Position numbers and translations under genes: made by a program
Assembly (NCBI GenBank): GCA_020635955.1
Contig: JACJYW010000005.1
Location: 124,001-188,000, forward strand
Length of the DNA stretch: 64,000 nt
Direction: 5' to 3'
Source of the DNA: Crocinitomicaceae bacterium
Lineage (GTDB): Bacteria; Bacteroidota; Bacteroidia; Flavobacteriales_D; Crocinitomicaceae
The notes under the pieces: model-generated
Database searches by the model: none
Seen by the model: only the letters and a program-made list of their open reading frames with translations
What the model was told of the DNA's origin: nothing
In this document: positions 43,082-52,263 of the stretch, in pieces
Numbering within the stretch: position 1 is the stretch's first letter
Layout of the letters: each line of letters starts with the position of its first letter

Positions 43082-44389
43082 CTAGCCTATTCTTCTGATG
43101 TCTGCGCCTAAGTTATTCAAACGGACATCTATGTTTTCATAACCGCGATCTATCTGTTCGATATTGTGAATCGTACTTTTACCTTCGGCAGAAAGCGCAG
43201 CTATCAACAATGAAACTCCTGCTCTGATATCAGGCGAAGTCATAGTTGTTCCTCTTAATTGGTGTTCGTGGTTCATTCCAATCACAGCAGCTCTGTGCGG
43301 GTCACAAAGAATGATCTGAGCGCCCATGTCTATCAATTTATCGACGAAGAACAATCTTGATTCGAACATCTTTTGGTGTACCAGAACTGAACCTTTGGCT
43401 TGTGTGGCAGTAACAAGAATGATACTTAAAAGGTCTGGTGTAAATCCCGGCCATGGAGCATCTGCAATGGTTAAAATTGAACCATCAATAAAAGTATCAA
43501 CCTTGTATGACTTTTGTTTTGGAATAAAAAGATCATCACCCTTTAATTCCATTTGAATTCCCAGTTTTCTGAAAACATCCGGGATAATTCCAAGGTCTGG
43601 AAAACTAACGTCTTTAATGGTGATCTCAGATTTGGTCATTGCTGCCAAGCCTATAAAAGAACCAATCTCGATCATATCAGGCAAAATGCGGTGGAAACAA
43701 CCACCTAATTCTTTTACCCCTTTGATGGTAAGCATGTTTGATCCAATTCCAGAGATCTTAGCTCCCATTTTATTGAGCATTTTGCAGAGTTGTTGCAAGT
43801 AAGGCTCACAAGCGGCATTATAAATGACAGTTTCACCTTTAGCCAAAACAGCAGCCATTACTACGTTGGCTGTACCAGTAACTGAGGCCTCATCCAGGTG
43901 GATATAAGTTCCCGTAAGCTTTTTAGCTTGTACGGTATAATAATAGGTTTTAGGGTCGTATTCGAATGTAGCACCCAATTTTTCAAATCCTTCAAAATGG
44001 GTGTCTAATCTTCTCCTTCCAATTTTATCACCACCCGGCTTAGGCATATAGGCCTTACCAAATCTGGCCAAAAGTGGTCCTACGATCATGATAGATCCAC
44101 GTAAAGATGATGCTCTATTCGTAAAGTCTTCTGAAAGCAAATAATTTAGATCTACATCCTTTGCTTTAAATGAATAGGTTCCTTTTTCTACTTTCTCCAC
44201 TTTAACGCCCATGGCCTGGAGTAAGTTGATCAATTTGTTGACATCAACGATATCTGGAATATTGGAAATTGTGACTTTTTCTGAAGTAAGTAGAACAGCA
44301 CAAATTACTTGTAGTGCCTCATTTTTGGCACCTTGAGGTACTAATTCACCTTTCAGTGATTTTCCTCCGTGAATCTCAAAAGCTCCCAT
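43082..44389 (-). CDS. murA: UDP-GlcNAc 1-carboxyvinyltransferase, Asp form
   Basis: 435 residues; the first committed step of peptidoglycan synthesis, transferring enolpyruvate to UDP-GlcNAc. K22 and N23 (GAKNEAL) are conserved substrate-binding residues. In the catalytic loop the sequence reads MPKPGGDKIGRRRLD, so residue 121 is Asp (codon GAT at 44029-44027) where E. coli has Cys115. The Asp form is known to be active and insensitive to fosfomycin in other bacteria. It starts six bases after the DUF4290 gene's stop and is probably its operon partner. Confidence 0.96.
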   Translation of the reverse strand: MGAFEIHGGKSLKGELVPQGAKNEALQVICAVLLTSEKVTISNIPDIVDVNKLINLLQAMGVKVEKVEKGTYSFKAKDVDLNYLLSEDFTNRASSLRGSIMIVGPLLARFGKAYMPKPGGDKIGRRRLDTHFEGFEKLGATFEYDPKTYYYTVQAKKLTGTYIHLDEASVTGTANVVMAAVLAKGETVIYNAACEPYLQQLCKMLNKMGAKISGIGSNMLTIKGVKELGGCFHRILPDMIEIGSFIGLAAMTKSEITIKDVSFPDLGIIPDVFRKLGIQMELKGDDLFIPKQKSYKVDTFIDGSILTIADAPWPGFTPDLLSIILVTATQAKGSVLVHQKMFESRLFFVDKLIDMGAQIILCDPHRAAVIGMNHEHQLRGTTMTSPDIRAGVSLLIAALSAEGKSTIHNIEQIDRGYENIDVRLNNLGADIRRIG

Positions 44390-44395
44390 AGTAAG

Positions 44396-45070
44396 TTAGT
44401 GTCTTTTGTTGCGGTTTTTATTGCGGTTTTTGTTTTTGTTGTTGTTATTGTTGTTTCTGTTTTTGCCAGGTTTTTGCTTAGGTGCGGCTACACCGGTTGA
44501 TCTCAATATCTCATTAGTTGTTGGTAAGAAAGATGTGTCAAACAACTGGATCTTACCATCAGATAATTTAGAAAGGTGATCAATGATCATTTCATCTTCT
44601 ACTGACTTTGTATTGAAAGTGATATAAAATCGTTTCATCAAAGCAGCAATGTACTTTTCTAATGCTGTTCTCTCTTCTCCTTTTGGCATTTCAATGGCCT
44701 TCTCGATCATTTTTTCAACGGTTTTTCCGTAATGACCAATTTTGATGCGGCTTTGAGGATAGTCAACTTTGTTTGGTTTACCAGCTAGTTTTTCCCTTTC
44801 TGGTTTAGGATATGGAGAGTCTACGTCTAATTTGAAATCAGACATGATGAACAAGTGTGTCCAAAGTTTAGGTTTATATTCTTCAACATCTCTAAGGTGT
44901 GGATTCAATTCCCCCATCACTTTAATGATGGCATCAGCCACCTTCTGTCTTTCGCTCTTATCCGGTAATGATACAGCATAATCGACCATCTTTTGTACGT
45001 TTCTTCCGTACTCAGGAATCAACATTTTTGGTCTATCTGTATTGTATGTTAATGAATTTGTATTTTGCAT
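44396..45070 (-). CDS. DUF4290 domain protein with a basic tail
   Basis: 224 residues from the ATG at 45070; a TTG ten codons upstream would lie inside the predicted promoter, so it is rejected. DUF4290 signatures are LIPEYGRNVQKMVDYA, LWTHLFIMSDFKLDVDSPYP and RIKIGHYGKTVEKMIEKA. The last 30 residues are almost only Lys, Asn and Arg. The domain's function is unknown; it is found beside murA across Flavobacteriia. Transcription is predicted to begin on the first base of the ATG. Confidence 0.9.
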   Translation of the reverse strand: MQNTNSLTYNTDRPKMLIPEYGRNVQKMVDYAVSLPDKSERQKVADAIIKVMGELNPHLRDVEEYKPKLWTHLFIMSDFKLDVDSPYPKPEREKLAGKPNKVDYPQSRIKIGHYGKTVEKMIEKAIEMPKGEERTALEKYIAALMKRFYITFNTKSVEDEMIIDHLSKLSDGKIQLFDTSFLPTTNEILRSTGVAAPKQKPGKNRNNNNNNKNKNRNKNRNKRH

Positions 45071-45076
45071 ATACTT

Positions 45077-45105
45077 CAAAAATAGTGTTTTTAATGACAA
45101 TCAAA
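45077..45105 (-). promoter_or_regulatory. Promoter of the DUF4290-murA operon
   Basis: On the minus strand, TTTG (45105-45102), a 17-nt spacer and TATTTTTG (45084-45077). Transcription would start at about 45070, the A of the start codon, which implies a leaderless mRNA. Confidence 0.65.
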
Positions 45106-45146
45106 CGGATTGAAGGTCCTTAAATATCAACTGATCCATTAGAGTG

Positions 45147-45207
45147 ATTTTCTATCGCAATTCTGCAAGAACTTTGATCATCTGAATCACGCACATGGAT
45201 AGAAAAT
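45147..45207. repeat. 10-bp perfect inverted repeat
   Basis: ATTTTCTATC (45147-45156) and GATAGAAAAT (45198-45207) are perfect reverse complements with a 41-nt loop. They lie between the DUF4290 promoter and the stop codon of the next gene. No U-run follows, so terminator function is doubtful; a regulatory dyad or chance are the alternatives. Confidence 0.4.
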
Positions 45208-45218
45208 GGTTTCAAGAA

Positions 45219-47321
45219 TTATCTCAATTGAGGAATAGCGTCTGAGACATTATCTACCGGCATTTTGCAACTCTTATTAACACAAACGTAAATGGTGGTT
45301 TCATTTGTGAATTTCCCCTGTAGTAATGGCAAATTGCCTTCTGTTCCACCCATTAAGATCTTATTTGGGATATAATATTCATTCAACTCTTTCACTTTTG
45401 ATTCCCAGTCTTTCCCTGTTATTGCCACCTCAAAATATGGTTCTATCATATGCATGATCAATGTTGACCAATTGCTGTATGCCGGACCATAAGTATGAAT
45501 ATCAGCATAAACATTAGCAACCATTTGGATTGCTTTGTCCTTGTAATCCTGATTGTCGTAAAGAGTACCCAGTTTCCAAAGTGCAATGCCCATGACAGAA
45601 TTAGAGGCTGGAATAACATTATCGGATAATTCCATTTTTCTTGCTACCAGATTTTTATCTCCATCAGTCGTGAAATAATACATCCCACTGTTTTGATCCA
45701 GAAAATGAAGATTCACATATTGCATGATCTTCTCAGCTGTGCTTAGATGAGATTCTTGAAAAGTCACTTCGTAAAGCTTTACGTACATGTTTAAAACATG
45801 AGCATAATCTTCAAGAAATCCGTCTATCTTGGCTTGTTTGTTCTTGTAGCTGTGATACATGGATCCATTGTCTTTGATCTGATATTTCTCCATCCATTTC
45901 AGGTTCTCTATGGCAGCATCCAGAAACTTTTGCTCTCCGAAAGATTGATAGGCATCCAGGTATCCAATGGTCATCATAGCGTTCCATGAGGTCAAAGATT
46001 TGTCATCCAGTCCCGGACGAATACGTTCATCTCGTTTATTCAGCAAGATCTTGTTTGCCTTTTCCACTTTGGTAAATAGATTATCAAGATCTAAATTATG
46101 TTCAGCAGCTATTGAAGAGTCAGTTTGGTGTCGTAACAAAATGTAGTTACCCTCCCACAGTCCTCTGCTATTGACATTGTAATAATCCTTGATCAGTTCA
46201 TAATCTTCACCCAATAGTGACTTGAGCTCTTCCTTATCCCAAACATAATACTTCCCTTCTTCACCTTCAGAATCTGCATCCAGAGCTGAATAAAATGATC
46301 CTTCTTTGGAAGTCATTTCTCTCTCTACCCATTCCAGTGTTTGATAAACTATATGCTTGTATAACGGGTCTTTTTTGCGTTGATAGGCATGAGAATACAA
46401 ACTCACCAATTGGGCATTATCATAAAGCATTTTTTCAAAGTGTGGAACTTTCCAATTGATATCAGTAGAATATCTCGCAAAGCCTCCACCTATTTGATCA
46501 TAAATTCCCCCAAATGCCATTTTCTGGAGTGTAATATCCACGTGTTGCATTACAGATGTGTCATGATAGGTTTGTGCATAATGCATTAAAAAGTCATAAT
46601 TATTGGGAAGGGGGAACTTTGGCGCACGATTTGGCCCGCCTGATAAATTGTCAAAATTACGTGACCAACTCACCACCATTTCATTTAGTTTCTCCTTGTT
46701 GAATGCTTTCTCTTCGGCTTTTACTGAGATCAGTTCATAATCATTTACGCCCTGTGTAAGATCATTGGCGTATTTGACCATCTCTTCCTTTTTATTCGTG
46801 TAGGCTTCATGTAAGCTATTCAATATCTCCACCCATTTGTTTTTAGGAAAATAAGTGCCACCGTAAATCGGTCTTCCATCCGGCAATGTGAAACAGTTTA
46901 ACGGCCATCCTCCCTGACCGGTCATCAACTGCACGGCACTCATATAGATCTGGTCAACATCCGGACGTTCTTCACGATCTACCTTAATACAAACAAAATG
47001 TTCATTCATTAACTCAGCTACTCCTTCATCCTCAAAACTTTCATGTTCCATCACATGACACCAGTGACAAGAAGAATATCCAATGGATACCAGCACCAAT
47101 TTATCTTCTAATTGTGCCTTATCAAAAGCTTCTTCTCCCCAGGGAACCCAGTTGACCGGGTTATGGGCATGTTGAAGCAGGTATGGGCTACTTTCATTTA
47201 TAAGTGCGTTGGTGTATTTGTGATTTGGATCTTTCACTTTATCAGAATTGTTTTGACTGTTGGCGCATGAAGCAAACAGAAGCAAGGTGAGTATACTTAA
47301 TATTTGATTTTTTGCGGTCAT
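45219..47321 (-). CDS. DUF255 (YyaL/SSP411-like) thioredoxin-domain lipoprotein
   Basis: 700 residues. The lipobox is LLLFASC (C19), placing it in the envelope. The N-terminal domain is the DUF255 thioredoxin fold with C85-H-W-C88 in SIGYSSCHWCHVMEHESFED and VDREERPDVDQIYM. An (alpha/alpha)6-barrel region follows (FEKMLYDNAQLVSLYSHAY, SALDADSEGEEGKYYVWDKE), as in YyaL and human SPATA20. The C-terminus has CVNKSCKMPVDN with another cysteine pair. The true reaction of the family is unknown. Most family members are cytoplasmic, so a lipoprotein form is notable. It is transcribed alone. Confidence 0.9.
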   Translation of the reverse strand: MTAKNQILSILTLLLFASCANSQNNSDKVKDPNHKYTNALINESSPYLLQHAHNPVNWVPWGEEAFDKAQLEDKLVLVSIGYSSCHWCHVMEHESFEDEGVAELMNEHFVCIKVDREERPDVDQIYMSAVQLMTGQGGWPLNCFTLPDGRPIYGGTYFPKNKWVEILNSLHEAYTNKKEEMVKYANDLTQGVNDYELISVKAEEKAFNKEKLNEMVVSWSRNFDNLSGGPNRAPKFPLPNNYDFLMHYAQTYHDTSVMQHVDITLQKMAFGGIYDQIGGGFARYSTDINWKVPHFEKMLYDNAQLVSLYSHAYQRKKDPLYKHIVYQTLEWVEREMTSKEGSFYSALDADSEGEEGKYYVWDKEELKSLLGEDYELIKDYYNVNSRGLWEGNYILLRHQTDSSIAAEHNLDLDNLFTKVEKANKILLNKRDERIRPGLDDKSLTSWNAMMTIGYLDAYQSFGEQKFLDAAIENLKWMEKYQIKDNGSMYHSYKNKQAKIDGFLEDYAHVLNMYVKLYEVTFQESHLSTAEKIMQYVNLHFLDQNSGMYYFTTDGDKNLVARKMELSDNVIPASNSVMGIALWKLGTLYDNQDYKDKAIQMVANVYADIHTYGPAYSNWSTLIMHMIEPYFEVAITGKDWESKVKELNEYYIPNKILMGGTEGNLPLLQGKFTNETTIYVCVNKSCKMPVDNVSDAIPQLR

Positions 47322-47423
47322 TGATAATTATGGCCATTGATGTAGTTAAGCACTACTATCTTGTAAATATAGCTATCTTTCGCCGTTAATGCGATAACGT
47401 TTATTCACGCAAAAGTAAACAAC

Positions 47424-50408
47424 ATGAAGAAGATCTTTTTATCAGTAATCTTGCTTGGAACTTCACTTTCATTTGGCCAGCAATATTTTCAACAAGAGGT
47501 CAATTATAAGATCAATGTAACGCTCAATGATCAGGACCACACTTTGTCAGCCTATGAAGAATTTGAGTATATCAATAACTCAAACACGGCATTGGATAAG
47601 ATCTATATTCATTTATGGCCAAATGGTTATAAGAATACTGAAACAGCCTTAGCCAAACAGTTGTATGACATGAATAATATGACGCTTCAGTATGCATCTG
47701 AAGAGGACAGAGGATGGATTGACTCTTTGGCATTTAAGATAAACGGAGCAGATGCTAGATGGGAATATCATCCTGAACATATTGATATTGCTATTCTACA
47801 TTTAAATTCAGTTTTAAAACCTGGAGATAGAATTACGGTTTCAACGCCATTTAAAGTAAAAGTGCCTTCAGGTGATATCTCAAGATTAGGCCATGTTGGT
47901 GAATCATATCAAATAACTCAATGGTACCCTAAACCAGCTGTATTTGATCAAAACGGATGGCATGAAATGCCTTATTTAACGCAAGGTGAGTTTTATTCTG
48001 AATATGGTTCATTTGATGTATCGATCACGCTTCCTGAGAATTATGTAGTTGGTGCTACCGGAGATCTTCAAACGGAAAGTGAAATTACTTTTTTAGAAGA
48101 AAGAGTTGCGGCAACAAAGCAGCACTATGAGTCGAATACTTTTGATAAAGGAAAGGATTTTCCTGAATCATCAACCACCATGAAAACGATCAGATACACT
48201 CAATCACGTGTGCATGATTTTGCCTGGTTTGCTGATAAAAGATTTGAGGTATTAAAAGGTGAAGTGGAATTACCTCATTCTGGAAGAAAAGTGAATACCT
48301 GGGCTATGTTTGTGCCTTATCATTCAGCAACCTGGGAGAATTCACTAGAATATATTCATGACGGAACATTCTATTATTCAAAATGGAATGGTGATTATCC
48401 TTACAATAATGTTACTGCTGTTGACGGTACAATTTCTGCCGGAGGTGGAATGGAATATCCAAACGTAACGGTTATTGGAAATGCAAGTTCACCAATGGAA
48501 CTTGAAATTGTTATTGTGCACGAAGTAGGGCACAACTGGTTTTATGGTCAATTGGGTTCAAATGAAAGAGATCATCCCTGGATGGATGAAGGGTTGAATA
48601 CCTTAAATGAGATCAGATATATAGCAACCAAATATCCTAAAAACGAAAATCTATCAGATATGATGATGGGTATGGCTAACAAGATCCATTTGGAGCATTT
48701 ATCACATCATGACATGAATGATCTTTCTTATGGTGTGTCAGCTGAATATGGTATGGATCAGCCTATTGAATTAGGTTCAGCTGATTATACATCTATCAAT
48801 TATGGTACGATCGTTTATTCAAAAACAGGACTAGTTTTCACTTATTTGAAGGATTATCTGGGAGATGAAGCTTTTGATAAGGGAATGCAATCCTATTATT
48901 CAGCCTGGGAGTTTAAACATCCTCAACCTGAAGATCTTCAAAAGGCATTGGAAAGTTCTACAGGTAAAGATCTGGGTTGGTTTTTTGGTGATGTTTTACA
49001 AACCACGAAACAGATCGATTATAAAATTGAATCAGTTAAAAGTGATGAAAAAGGGTTTACAGTTACCGTTAGAAATGTGGGTCAAATAGATTGTCCTGTT
49101 CGTGTAGATGCCTTCAGATATGGAAAGTTGACAGATACGAAATGGATTGAACCGGGTCAGGAATCTGTTCATTTTGATGGTGAAACCCTGGATCAGTTTG
49201 TGATTGATGAGGCCAAGAATATGCCGGATATGAACCGTAACAATAATTATTGGAAAGATAAAGGCTTGTTCAAACGAACAGAGAAAATGAAAATGGAATT
49301 CCTTGCCGGAGATAATGAAGCAGGAAGATGGAATGCCTGGTATACACCAATTATTGGGGGCAATAAATATGATAAATTCATGGTGGGGATGCTGTTCCAT
49401 AACCAAACTGTCCCAAAGAATAAATTTGAGTATACCCTTGCTCCTATGTTCTCTGTTGGCAGAAGGAATTTTGCTGGTTACGCGGACTTAAATTATGCCT
49501 GGGTTCCTGCAAAGAACTTTAGAATGATTACGGCAGGAGTAATGGGAAAAACCTTTGGAAATGGCCTGGGAACACCTATTGATTCTACAGATAGGCCTGT
49601 TGGAACTTATTATGCCATCCAGCCATACATGAAGTTTCAAATTGGGAAACCAAAGGCTAAAAAGAGATACAAACAGACATTGAAATTACAAGGAGCTTAT
49701 GTTAATGAGATCGGAAACATCTACGCCAACACCACTTACGGAGGTTTTGGTCAATATACATTCAGTTGGAGAAAACGAATTCAAACTTTTAGATCAGATG
49801 TGAGATTGGATTACTACAATTATGAAACTGAAAATGGTATCATTGTCCAAACAGGTGATCTATTAAATGGATCACTCACTTTGAATTACTCTATACAATA
49901 TTGGCCAAAGAAAAAGAAAGCTATTGAATTGCGTGCCTATTTGGGACAGAACCTGTTTTATAATGGAACTAAGAACAATAGATATGGAATGTCATTGACG
50001 GGTCAATCTGGTACGCAGGATGTTCTTTATGAATATTGGATGTTAGGTAGAAATGAATCAACAGGCGTTTATGGATCCCAAAGATTAGAAAATCAAGGCG
50101 GTTTTAAATCGGTATCTGACTCCTTGATCTCAACAAAAATGATTGGTGCAACTAACCTGATCATTCAGTTACCATATTTGCCAGTTGTATTGTATGGAGA
50201 TGTAGGAGTATTTGACAATGCCGGATCTATGGATTTGGGATACGATTTTGGAGCAGGAATCCGTTTCGGAGAGGCATTTGGTATTTATTTCCCTATTGTT
50301 GAATCAAGCAATATGTATGATCCAACAATGAAGTACTGGAGCCGTATCAGATTTACCTTGAACATGAATGGTTATCGTCCTGCGGATATTATTCAGTCTA
50401 CACTGTAA
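47424..50408 (+). CDS. Exported M1-family metallopeptidase
   Basis: 994 residues. A signal peptide (about 1-18) is followed by an M1 beta domain and the gluzincin core: H366-E367-x-x-H370 in HEVGHNWF and E389 in WMDEGLNT bind zinc, and GGMEYP (340-345) stands at the place of the GAMEN exopeptidase motif. After about residue 620 the protein continues for 370 residues that are rich in beta strands with Tyr/Gly ends and look like an outer-membrane barrel or beta domain (YADLNYAWVPAKNFRM, FRSDVRLDYYNYETENG). It could therefore be a membrane-bound surface or periplasmic aminopeptidase. Single-gene unit; a near-consensus TATCTTTC lies at 47374-47381. Confidence 0.88.
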   Translation: MKKIFLSVILLGTSLSFGQQYFQQEVNYKINVTLNDQDHTLSAYEEFEYINNSNTALDKIYIHLWPNGYKNTETALAKQLYDMNNMTLQYASEEDRGWIDSLAFKINGADARWEYHPEHIDIAILHLNSVLKPGDRITVSTPFKVKVPSGDISRLGHVGESYQITQWYPKPAVFDQNGWHEMPYLTQGEFYSEYGSFDVSITLPENYVVGATGDLQTESEITFLEERVAATKQHYESNTFDKGKDFPESSTTMKTIRYTQSRVHDFAWFADKRFEVLKGEVELPHSGRKVNTWAMFVPYHSATWENSLEYIHDGTFYYSKWNGDYPYNNVTAVDGTISAGGGMEYPNVTVIGNASSPMELEIVIVHEVGHNWFYGQLGSNERDHPWMDEGLNTLNEIRYIATKYPKNENLSDMMMGMANKIHLEHLSHHDMNDLSYGVSAEYGMDQPIELGSADYTSINYGTIVYSKTGLVFTYLKDYLGDEAFDKGMQSYYSAWEFKHPQPEDLQKALESSTGKDLGWFFGDVLQTTKQIDYKIESVKSDEKGFTVTVRNVGQIDCPVRVDAFRYGKLTDTKWIEPGQESVHFDGETLDQFVIDEAKNMPDMNRNNNYWKDKGLFKRTEKMKMEFLAGDNEAGRWNAWYTPIIGGNKYDKFMVGMLFHNQTVPKNKFEYTLAPMFSVGRRNFAGYADLNYAWVPAKNFRMITAGVMGKTFGNGLGTPIDSTDRPVGTYYAIQPYMKFQIGKPKAKKRYKQTLKLQGAYVNEIGNIYANTTYGGFGQYTFSWRKRIQTFRSDVRLDYYNYETENGIIVQTGDLLNGSLTLNYSIQYWPKKKKAIELRAYLGQNLFYNGTKNNRYGMSLTGQSGTQDVLYEYWMLGRNESTGVYGSQRLENQGGFKSVSDSLISTKMIGATNLIIQLPYLPVVLYGDVGVFDNAGSMDLGYDFGAGIRFGEAFGIYFPIVESSNMYDPTMKYWSRIRFTLNMNGYRPADIIQSTL

Positions 50409-50425
50409 ATTAATTTTCTTATTTC

Positions 50426-50660
50426 TTTCTTGTCATTTCGACCGAAACAGATTTGACAGAATCTGTGTAGTGGAGAAATCTTTGGAATAGTGAGCACAAA
50501 TGTCCACAGATATTACCATTTAGCTTCACTCGAAATAACAAATAGGATACAATTCTCCCTTCAGTCGAATTATTCGAAGAGATAGTAAAAATTGCTGCTT
50601 TTCAATAGGGTGTCAGTTCGAGTGGTCATCCGTCATATGCGGATGAGCCTATCGGGAACT
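50426..50660. repeat. REP-like degenerate repeat cluster
   Basis: The left arm (CTTGTCATTTCGACCGAAA, near 50430) is an imperfect reverse complement of a right arm near 50524-50543 (CTTCACTCGAAATAACAAA). A further hairpin lies at 50615-50660: AGTTC/GAACT outside, CATCCG (50627-50632) / CGGATG (50640-50645) inside. Phrases such as GTCATTTCGA and GGAGAAATCT recur in intergenic repeats of Flavobacteriales. The last two bases overlap the stop codon of the next gene. Confidence 0.55.
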
Positions 50661-51243
50661 ATCTCATTTTCTTGCTGGCCACTTTTTTCCCTTTGTTCAT
50701 TTGGGCCATGCGCAATTGATTAGCAGAAGTGGTTCTACCCATTTGCTTTTTCAATGATTTGATATACTCAGACATCAAGCCTTTTTTATCAAGCTTTTTA
50801 GCATCATTCAACAATGTTTCAGCTTCTTTTCTTCTACCTGTCTGCATACATACAGCAGCTATGTTGATCTTGGCCATAGCCTGATCATGCTCTTTTTTAA
50901 GTCCAATACTTAAAGCTTTACGAAACAAAGATTCAGTTTGAGACATTTTAATGTCTTGCTGACTAGCTAATGCCATTAAGTAGTAATAATAGGCACGTTG
51001 TCCTTTCACTAAGAACTGAGGCTGACGAATTCTGCTCAGGTTTTTTTGTGCCTTTTCAATGTTTTGCTGTCTTAGGTTCAAAGCAGCCATTATGATGTTT
51101 TGATTTCTGAAAATGAACAATCCAAAGAAGGCAGTAACGAGTACCATGAAAATACCCCATACCCATGAACCATCACCAAATAAATAAACGGTAAACGCTA
51201 ATGAACCCAGCGTAAGGGCAAGTTTAATAATAAGACCTAACAT
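50659..51243 (-). CDS. TPR membrane protein of unknown function
   Basis: 194 residues. Two N-terminal hydrophobic helices (about 3-20 and 25-45) are followed by a helical region with TPR-like repeats (RAYYYYLMALASQQDIKMSQTESLFRKAL, MAKINIAAVCMQTGRRKEAETLLND) and a basic tail. The N-terminus anchors the TPR part at the inner membrane facing the cytoplasm. I do not recognise the family. It follows the RidA gene by two bases, so the two are probably co-translated. REP-like repeats lie at its 3' end. Confidence 0.75.
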   Translation of the reverse strand: MLGLIIKLALTLGSLAFTVYLFGDGSWVWGIFMVLVTAFFGLFIFRNQNIIMAALNLRQQNIEKAQKNLSRIRQPQFLVKGQRAYYYYLMALASQQDIKMSQTESLFRKALSIGLKKEHDQAMAKINIAAVCMQTGRRKEAETLLNDAKKLDKKGLMSEYIKSLKKQMGRTTSANQLRMAQMNKGKKVASKKMR

Positions 51244-51245
51244 AA

Positions 51246-51674
51246 TTAATCAATTGTAGCAATACACTTTAACTCAATAGCAATAGGCGTTGGCAAACTG
51301 TTGATCTCAACAGTTGTGCGGCAAGGTTGATTATCCTTGAAATATTCAGCATATACTCTGTTGTATACATGGAAATCTCTTTTCATATTCACCAAAAAAA
51401 CGGTCACATCAACCAGATTGTCCCAGGTTGAGCCTGAAGCTTCTAAAACCGCACGTACATTGTCAAACACTGATCTACATTGTGCTTCAAAATCAAATGA
51501 TTTGAAATTACCGTTGTGATCTAATTCTAAACCAGGAACTTGAGAATCATTTGCATCTGATCCGGCTACTCTCGGTCCAACGCCTGAAAGAAACAACAAG
51601 TTTCCAACTCGTCTTGCATGAGGGTAAAGTCCAACCGGTTTTGGAGCATTAGCTGCACTGATCTTGTTTGACAT
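51246..51674 (-). CDS. RidA family protein, 2-aminomuconate deaminase-like
   Basis: 142 residues with the YjgF/RidA fold. GLYPHARRVGNLLFLSGVGPR near the N-terminus resembles 2-aminomuconate deaminases more than general RidA enamine deaminases. PCRTTVEINSLPTPIAIEL holds the family's conserved arginine and glutamate. 2-Aminomuconate deaminase acts late in tryptophan breakdown, and kynurenine-pathway genes lie 2.3 kb to the right, which supports this reading. It is the first gene of a two-gene unit and has a candidate -7 box upstream. Confidence 0.8.
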   Translation of the reverse strand: MSNKISAANAPKPVGLYPHARRVGNLLFLSGVGPRVAGSDANDSQVPGLELDHNGNFKSFDFEAQCRSVFDNVRAVLEASGSTWDNLVDVTVFLVNMKRDFHVYNRVYAEYFKDNQPCRTTVEINSLPTPIAIELKCIATID

Positions 51675-51689
51675 AGCCTATGTTTTCTG

Positions 51690-51697
51690 CAAATATA
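51690..51697 (-). promoter_or_regulatory. Candidate -7 element of the RidA gene
   Basis: TATATTTG on the minus strand (51697-51690) matches TAnnTTTG and lies 15 nt before the RidA start. No -33 element is visible. Confidence 0.45.
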
Positions 51698-51742
51698 TCA
51701 ATTGCATTTGGATATGTCGGTAAATCTAAGGCGTTCTGAGCC

Positions 51743-51750
51743 TATATTTG
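51743..51750 (+). promoter_or_regulatory. Candidate -7 element of the membrane-protein gene
   Basis: TATATTTG matches TAnnTTTG and ends four bases before the ATG at 51755, so transcription would start at or next to the ATG. No -33 element is visible. Confidence 0.4.
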
Positions 51751-51754
51751 TATT

Positions 51755-52195
51755 ATGAAGAAGTATCACATGATAGTTGCCGCTTTGGCATTTCTGGTTT
51801 GTCTGTTATCCGCCTATTTTGGGGTGAGAATTCATAATGCAAATGAGAATTTTTTATTGACTGACCTCAATGAATTTGATAAGATCTATCATGATGATAT
51901 TTCGTTAGTTCCCGCTTTGAATAGATTAGCTGCCGTTGTTACGCTCCCATTCTTATTGGGTATTACCATTCTAGAAATTCTCATAATCAGGTCGGCCAAT
52001 GTAAAGCAAGTGAAGAACATAGCATATGGCTTAACATTAACTGTGTTCATTATTCTTACCGTTGACCTGTTAACGATCTTTCATCCGGATTACTTTGATT
52101 TTAGTATGTGGGGATTCGTATGGGTGTGTCTGGGATTATTTCTTCTGGTAGGAAATGCACTTTCGTATTTTCTAGTGAGATTCGGTAAAAATTAG
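51755..52195 (+). CDS. Four-helix membrane protein, unknown function
   Basis: 146 residues with four predicted membrane helices (about 5-24, 56-79, 88-108 and 118-140). The loop after the first helix (NANENFLLTDLNEFDKIYHDDIS) is long and acidic and would face the periplasm if the N-terminus is inside. No family is recognised. It diverges from the RidA gene and is followed after 120 nt by a TonB-like gene with a separate promoter. Confidence 0.7.
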   Translation: MKKYHMIVAALAFLVCLLSAYFGVRIHNANENFLLTDLNEFDKIYHDDISLVPALNRLAAVVTLPFLLGITILEILIIRSANVKQVKNIAYGLTLTVFIILTVDLLTIFHPDYFDFSMWGFVWVCLGLFLLVGNALSYFLVRFGKN

Positions 52196-52263
52196 GAATC
52201 CTTTTAACAAAAAATTAACTTTTTATCCTTTATAAATAACTAATAACCAAATAGATACAAATT

